Assembly (NCBI GenBank): GCA_031413955.1
Contig: JANOGB010000260.1
Span: forward strand, 44,198 to 108,197
Reading direction: 5' to 3'
DNA: 64,000 nucleotides
Source of the DNA: JABFRZ01 sp031413955
GTDB taxonomy: Bacteria > Planctomycetota > UBA1135 > GCA-002686595
A program made the position numbers and the translations under genes. Of the stretch, positions 61,435 through 64,000 are shown piece after piece; positions within the stretch are counted from its first letter, which is position 1, and each line of letters begins with the position of its first letter. Under the pieces are notes generated by a model. The model saw only the letters and a program-made list of their open reading frames with translations. It was not told the DNA's origin and searched no databases.

Positions 61435-62448
61435 ATGAGCGTTCCGACCGACCGGCCCACGGCCCGGCCTCCGCTGCTCGCGCTGACCGTCGGCGATCCG
61501 GCCGGGATCGGGCCGGAGATCGTCGCGCGGGTCCTGGCCGAGCCGCAGTCGTCGCCGCTGCGCATCCTCGCCATCGGCCCGGCCGCGTGCCGGCCGGGAG
61601 CAGTGCCGGACTGGGATCCGCGCACCGATCCACGCGCGCTCACCGCGAACGCGTGGCTCACTTCGGGCGAGGTGCACGACTGGGATCTCGGCCGCCCGCA
61701 GGCCTCCGCCGGGCGTGCTGCGCTGGCCGCACTACGGACTGGACACGAGCTCGCCCTGGCGGGGCGCGTGGATGCGCTGGTGTGCGCACCGGTCTCGAAG
61801 GAAGCCCTGCACCTCGCGGGCGAGCGGGTCGAGGGTCAGACCGAGCTGCTCGGACGCTGGGCCGGAACCCCGGACGTGCAGATGCTCGGAATCGCGCGCG
61901 AGCTGCGCGTGCTCTTGCTCACGCGCCACCTGCCGCTCGGCGAGGCGCTCGCGCTGGTGACGAGCGAGCGCGTGCTCGCGCACCTCGTGCTGCTCGACCA
62001 GGGCTTGCGCCAGCTCGGCTTCGCTCGGCCGCGGCTCGCGCTGGCGGGCCTGAACCCGCACGCCGGCGAGAACGGCCTGCTCGGCAGCGAGGAGCGCGAA
62101 CGGCTCGAGCCCGCCGTACGCCGCGCGCGCGAGCAGGGTCTTGAGGTCGCCGGTCCGCTCTCGCCCGACACCGTGTTTCTGCGCGCGGCGCGGGGCGAGT
62201 TCGAGGGCGTGCTCGCGCTCTACCACGACCAGGCCTTCATCCCGCTCAAGCTGCACGCGCCGGGCGAGGGCATCACGGTGCTGCTCGGCCTGCCGTACTT
62301 GCGGGTTTCGCCCGCCCACGGCACGGCCTTCGACCTGGCCGGCAGCGGCCGCGCCGATCCCGGCAACCTGCGCGTCGCGCTCGCGACCGCGGCGCGCTTC
62401 GCGCCGAGCTACTCCTGTTCCTCGCGCGCTGCTTCCGCGCGCAGCTGA
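61435..62448 (+). CDS. pdxA: 4-Hydroxythreonine-4-phosphate dehydrogenase PdxA
   Basis: PdxA oxidises 4-phospho-hydroxy-L-threonine in the DXP-dependent route to pyridoxal phosphate. The 337-residue protein has LLALTVGDPAGIGPEIVARVL at the start, DALVCAPVSKEALHLAG and GQTELLGRWAGTPDVQML in part. The metal-binding His blocks are LAGLNPHAGENGLLG, LYHDQAFIPLKLHAPGEG in part, and RVSPAHGTAFDLAGSG. All are canonical. The ATG at 61435 is preferred to an upstream in-frame Met at 61408 because similarity starts there and the upstream part lies in a repeat. The 3' end overlaps a minus-strand gene by 40 bp. Confidence 0.93.
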   Translation: MSVPTDRPTARPPLLALTVGDPAGIGPEIVARVLAEPQSSPLRILAIGPAACRPGAVPDWDPRTDPRALTANAWLTSGEVHDWDLGRPQASAGRAALAALRTGHELALAGRVDALVCAPVSKEALHLAGERVEGQTELLGRWAGTPDVQMLGIARELRVLLLTRHLPLGEALALVTSERVLAHLVLLDQGLRQLGFARPRLALAGLNPHAGENGLLGSEERERLEPAVRRAREQGLEVAGPLSPDTVFLRAARGEFEGVLALYHDQAFIPLKLHAPGEGITVLLGLPYLRVSPAHGTAFDLAGSGRADPGNLRVALATAARFAPSYSCSSRAASARS

Positions 62449-62984
62449 GGCGCGAGTTCGGCCGCACGCTCGTGGCCGAGCCGCGCGGCGCGCTCGAAGG
62501 CCTCGGCGGCCGCCAGCAGCAGGGCTGGCGCGCCACCCGGGTCGAGCGCGGGGTCGCTCTCGGCCTTGGCCACCAGCACGAGCCCGCGGAAGAGCTCCAG
62601 CTCCGCCGGCCGCTCGCTGCGCTCCGCCCCCCGCTGCAGGACCGCGAGCCCGGCCTGGAAACAGGCGCGGCGGCGCGCGAGCACGGGTTCGCGTTCGCGC
62701 GCGGCGAGATCGAAGACGAGGTGCGCGGCCAGGGTCTGCCAGCCCTCGCTGGCGCGCGGGTCGAGGGCCAGCGCGTTCTCCGCCAGCTCGAGCGCGCGCG
62801 CCTCCTCGCCGCGCCGGCTGGCGGCCTGGAAGCGCAGCCACTGCACCTGGGCCCAGAGTTCGGCGAACGGCCCGAGGAGCAGCAAGGGCGCCGGCCTGCT
62901 CGCGGGCGGCGGTGGACAGGCCAGCGGAACCAGCGCGAGCGCGGCCACCGCAGCCCAGCCGAGGAAGCGCGGCCAGGCGTTCAC
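62409..62984 (-). CDS. Putative TPR-type lipoprotein
   Basis: From the GTG at 62984, overlapping the upstream stop (GTGA), the protein has 191 residues. The start MNAWPRFLGWAAVAALALVPLAC resembles a lipoprotein signal peptide with Cys23 as the acylated residue. The rest is helical with TPR-like spacing (EEARALELAENALALDPRASEGWQTLAAHLVFDLAARER in parts). No enzyme motif is seen. It probably scaffolds proteins at the envelope together with the membrane protein encoded upstream. Confidence 0.6.
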   Translation of the reverse strand: MNAWPRFLGWAAVAALALVPLACPPPPASRPAPLLLLGPFAELWAQVQWLRFQAASRRGEEARALELAENALALDPRASEGWQTLAAHLVFDLAAREREPVLARRRACFQAGLAVLQRGAERSERPAELELFRGLVLVAKAESDPALDPGGAPALLLAAAEAFERAARLGHERAAELAPQLRAEAAREEQE

Positions 62985-64000
62985 GCCGGATTCTTCCTGC
63001 CGCCCGGGGCGTGCACGAACAAGGCGAGGCCGGCGGCAAGGAACACCAGTGCGCTGGCCAGAGCGGGGGGCGAGGCCCAGCGGGGAACCAGGCCCTCCCC
63101 CAGCTCTTGCCAGGCGTGCGCGAGTTCGGCGCCGGGGACGAGGCGTGCGATGCCCGTGTCGGTCCACGAGAGGAAGGCGAGCGCGAGCACCAGCCCGGCC
63201 GCCAGGCTGGCGCGCATCCAGCTCGCGAGCCCGAGCGCCAGCGTGCAACCCGCTGCCAGGAAGAGGAACGCGTGGCTGGTGAGCGCGAGCGCGCCCAGGC
63301 GCTCGCTCGCGACCGGCGCCAGGAGCTCGAGCGCGTGCGGCGGCAGCACGAGCAACGCGCCCGCTCCGACGCGCTCGAGCTCGAGCTCGAGCTCGCCTGG
63401 TCCACTGGGCGGCTCGAGCTCGAGCGCTGTCCGCCCGGCGACGCGCTGCTCCACCACGCTCGAGCGCGCGCCTGCACGCGCGCTGAAGCGCGCCGTCACG
63501 GCCGGGCCCGAGCCGATGGCGACCGTGGTCGCGAGGCGCAGGCGCTGGCCGGGCGCGGGCGCGGGCACGCTCCAGCGCAGGCTGGGCGCGTCGTCGAGCA
63601 GCAGCCCGGGCGGGTTTTCGAGCCCGCGCACGCGGCGCCAGGCCGTGCTCGTGCCGGGCGTGGAGAGCTCGCTCACCAGGGCCGTCAAGGCCGTGGCGCA
63701 CCCACAGGCGAGCAAGCCGCCGAGCGCGAGCGCCAGCGCCAGGACCGGACGCGCGGCCGGCGTGGGCGTGAGCCAGGCGTTGGCCGCGGGCGTTCCCAGG
63801 CGCGCGGCTTGCCAGAAGAGCAGCGGCGCGAGCACGAACAGCACGCTCCACACGTTCTGGCGCGCGAGCGCACGCAAGCCGGCCAGGGCACGCTCGTCCG
63901 CTTCCAGCAGCGGCGTCCCGCCCGAGCTGCGCGCGGCCAAGAGGAGCAGCGCCAGGAAACCGAGCAGCAGCCAGGGGGGCAGCGTGCGGCGCAGCGCATG
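62981..64000 (-). CDS. Polytopic membrane protein of unknown function (runs off the right edge)
   Basis: The frame is open to the last base of the window. Reading in from 64000 it gives HALRRTLPPWLLLGFLALLL and then the charged GGTPLLEADERALAGLRALARQ. At least five membrane segments are present (for example NVWSVLFVLAPLLFWQAARLG, PVLALALALGGLLACGCATAL, ALTSHAFLFLAAGCTLALGL and ALASALVFLAAGLALFVHA). Between the second and third lies a beta-rich extracytoplasmic region (SLRWSVPAPAPGQRLRLATTVAIGSGPAVTARF in parts). The N-terminus lies outside the window. The layout resembles ABC-2-type or exporter permeases, but I recognise no family signature. Confidence 0.55.
   Translation of the reverse strand, partial: HALRRTLPPWLLLGFLALLLLAARSSGGTPLLEADERALAGLRALARQNVWSVLFVLAPLLFWQAARLGTPAANAWLTPTPAARPVLALALALGGLLACGCATALTALVSELSTPGTSTAWRRVRGLENPPGLLLDDAPSLRWSVPAPAPGQRLRLATTVAIGSGPAVTARFSARAGARSSVVEQRVAGRTALELEPPSGPGELELELERVGAGALLVLPPHALELLAPVASERLGALALTSHAFLFLAAGCTLALGLASWMRASLAAGLVLALAFLSWTDTGIARLVPGAELAHAWQELGEGLVPRWASPPALASALVFLAAGLALFVHAPGGRKNPA

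Overview
The window is 64 kb of very GC-rich (by eye about 70%) bacterial chromosome, almost entirely coding, with genes packed through ATGA/GTGA/TGATG stop-start overlaps. The gene content suggests a Planctomycetota-like bacterium. The evidence is a division and cell-wall (dcw) cluster with no ftsZ, ftsA, ftsQ or murD, an ECF sigma factor next to a Ser/Thr kinase fused to a formylglycine-generating-enzyme-like domain, a second ECF sigma with a cytoplasmic zinc-finger/TPR partner, a YdjY-like secreted protein and GldA/F/G-like ABC genes. This placement is inference; no rRNA or other phylogenetic marker was compared. I saw no tRNA, rRNA, CRISPR array, prophage or transposase.

Layout. 1-1.4 kb (minus): phosphate signalling, a PhoU protein fused to a low-molecular-weight phosphatase-like domain, then the start of pstS. 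1.5-16.7 kb (plus): a zinc-ribbon protein, then mraZ, rsmH, an FtsL-like gene, ftsI, murE, murF, mraY, ftsW, a LysM membrane protein, a small exported protein, murG, murC and murB. 17.1-18.9 kb: thrS without its TGS domain. 19.3-23.3 kb: a multicopper oxidase followed by a SCO1/cytochrome c fusion. 23.3-26.8 kb (minus): ECF sigma, kinase-FGE fusion, unknown protein. 26.9-31.1 kb (minus): four overlapping genes (C39-like peptidase, RLAN/ATP-grasp ligase, GCS2 ligase, N-formylglutamate-amidohydrolase-like enzyme) that look like a peptide or amide-bond metabolic system. 31.3-36.4 kb (plus): YdjY-like protein, membrane protein, inositol-phosphate synthase, M3 peptidase. 36.4-38.0 kb: an alpha/beta hydrolase carrying an 18-bp minisatellite, and a DNA methyltransferase. 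38.2-44.2 kb (minus): GldA/GldF/GldG-like ABC system with a DUF4340 protein. 44.6-48.7 kb: fabI, a sigma-like protein and a degenerate NtrC-type regulator. 48.9-55.1 kb: a membrane glycosyltransferase, queA, thiE, an ArsM-like methyltransferase, a small zinc ribbon and queG. 55.3-57.9 kb: sigma, anti-sigma-like and secreted protein operon. 58.0-64.0 kb: glpK, a structured untranslated region ending in a strong terminator, a FliK-like/FlhX pair, pdxA and two envelope proteins running off the right edge.

Three themes cut across the window. First, several genes have a TANNCT hexamer 9-12 nt before the start codon, which suggests -10 elements and nearly leaderless mRNAs. Second, long palindromic repeats of at least three families occur, and two of them encode the C-terminal tails of small proteins (FtsL-like and FlhX). 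Third, catalytic or family-defining residues are missing in otherwise intact proteins: the phosphatase Cys of the PhoU fusion, GAFTGA of the NtrC-like protein and the TGS domain of ThrRS.

The best candidates for undescribed biology are the four-gene ligase/peptidase operon at 26.9-31.1 kb, the structured RNA at 59.57-59.90 kb with an 11-codon ORF behind a full Shine-Dalgarno match, and the PhoU-pseudophosphatase fusion.
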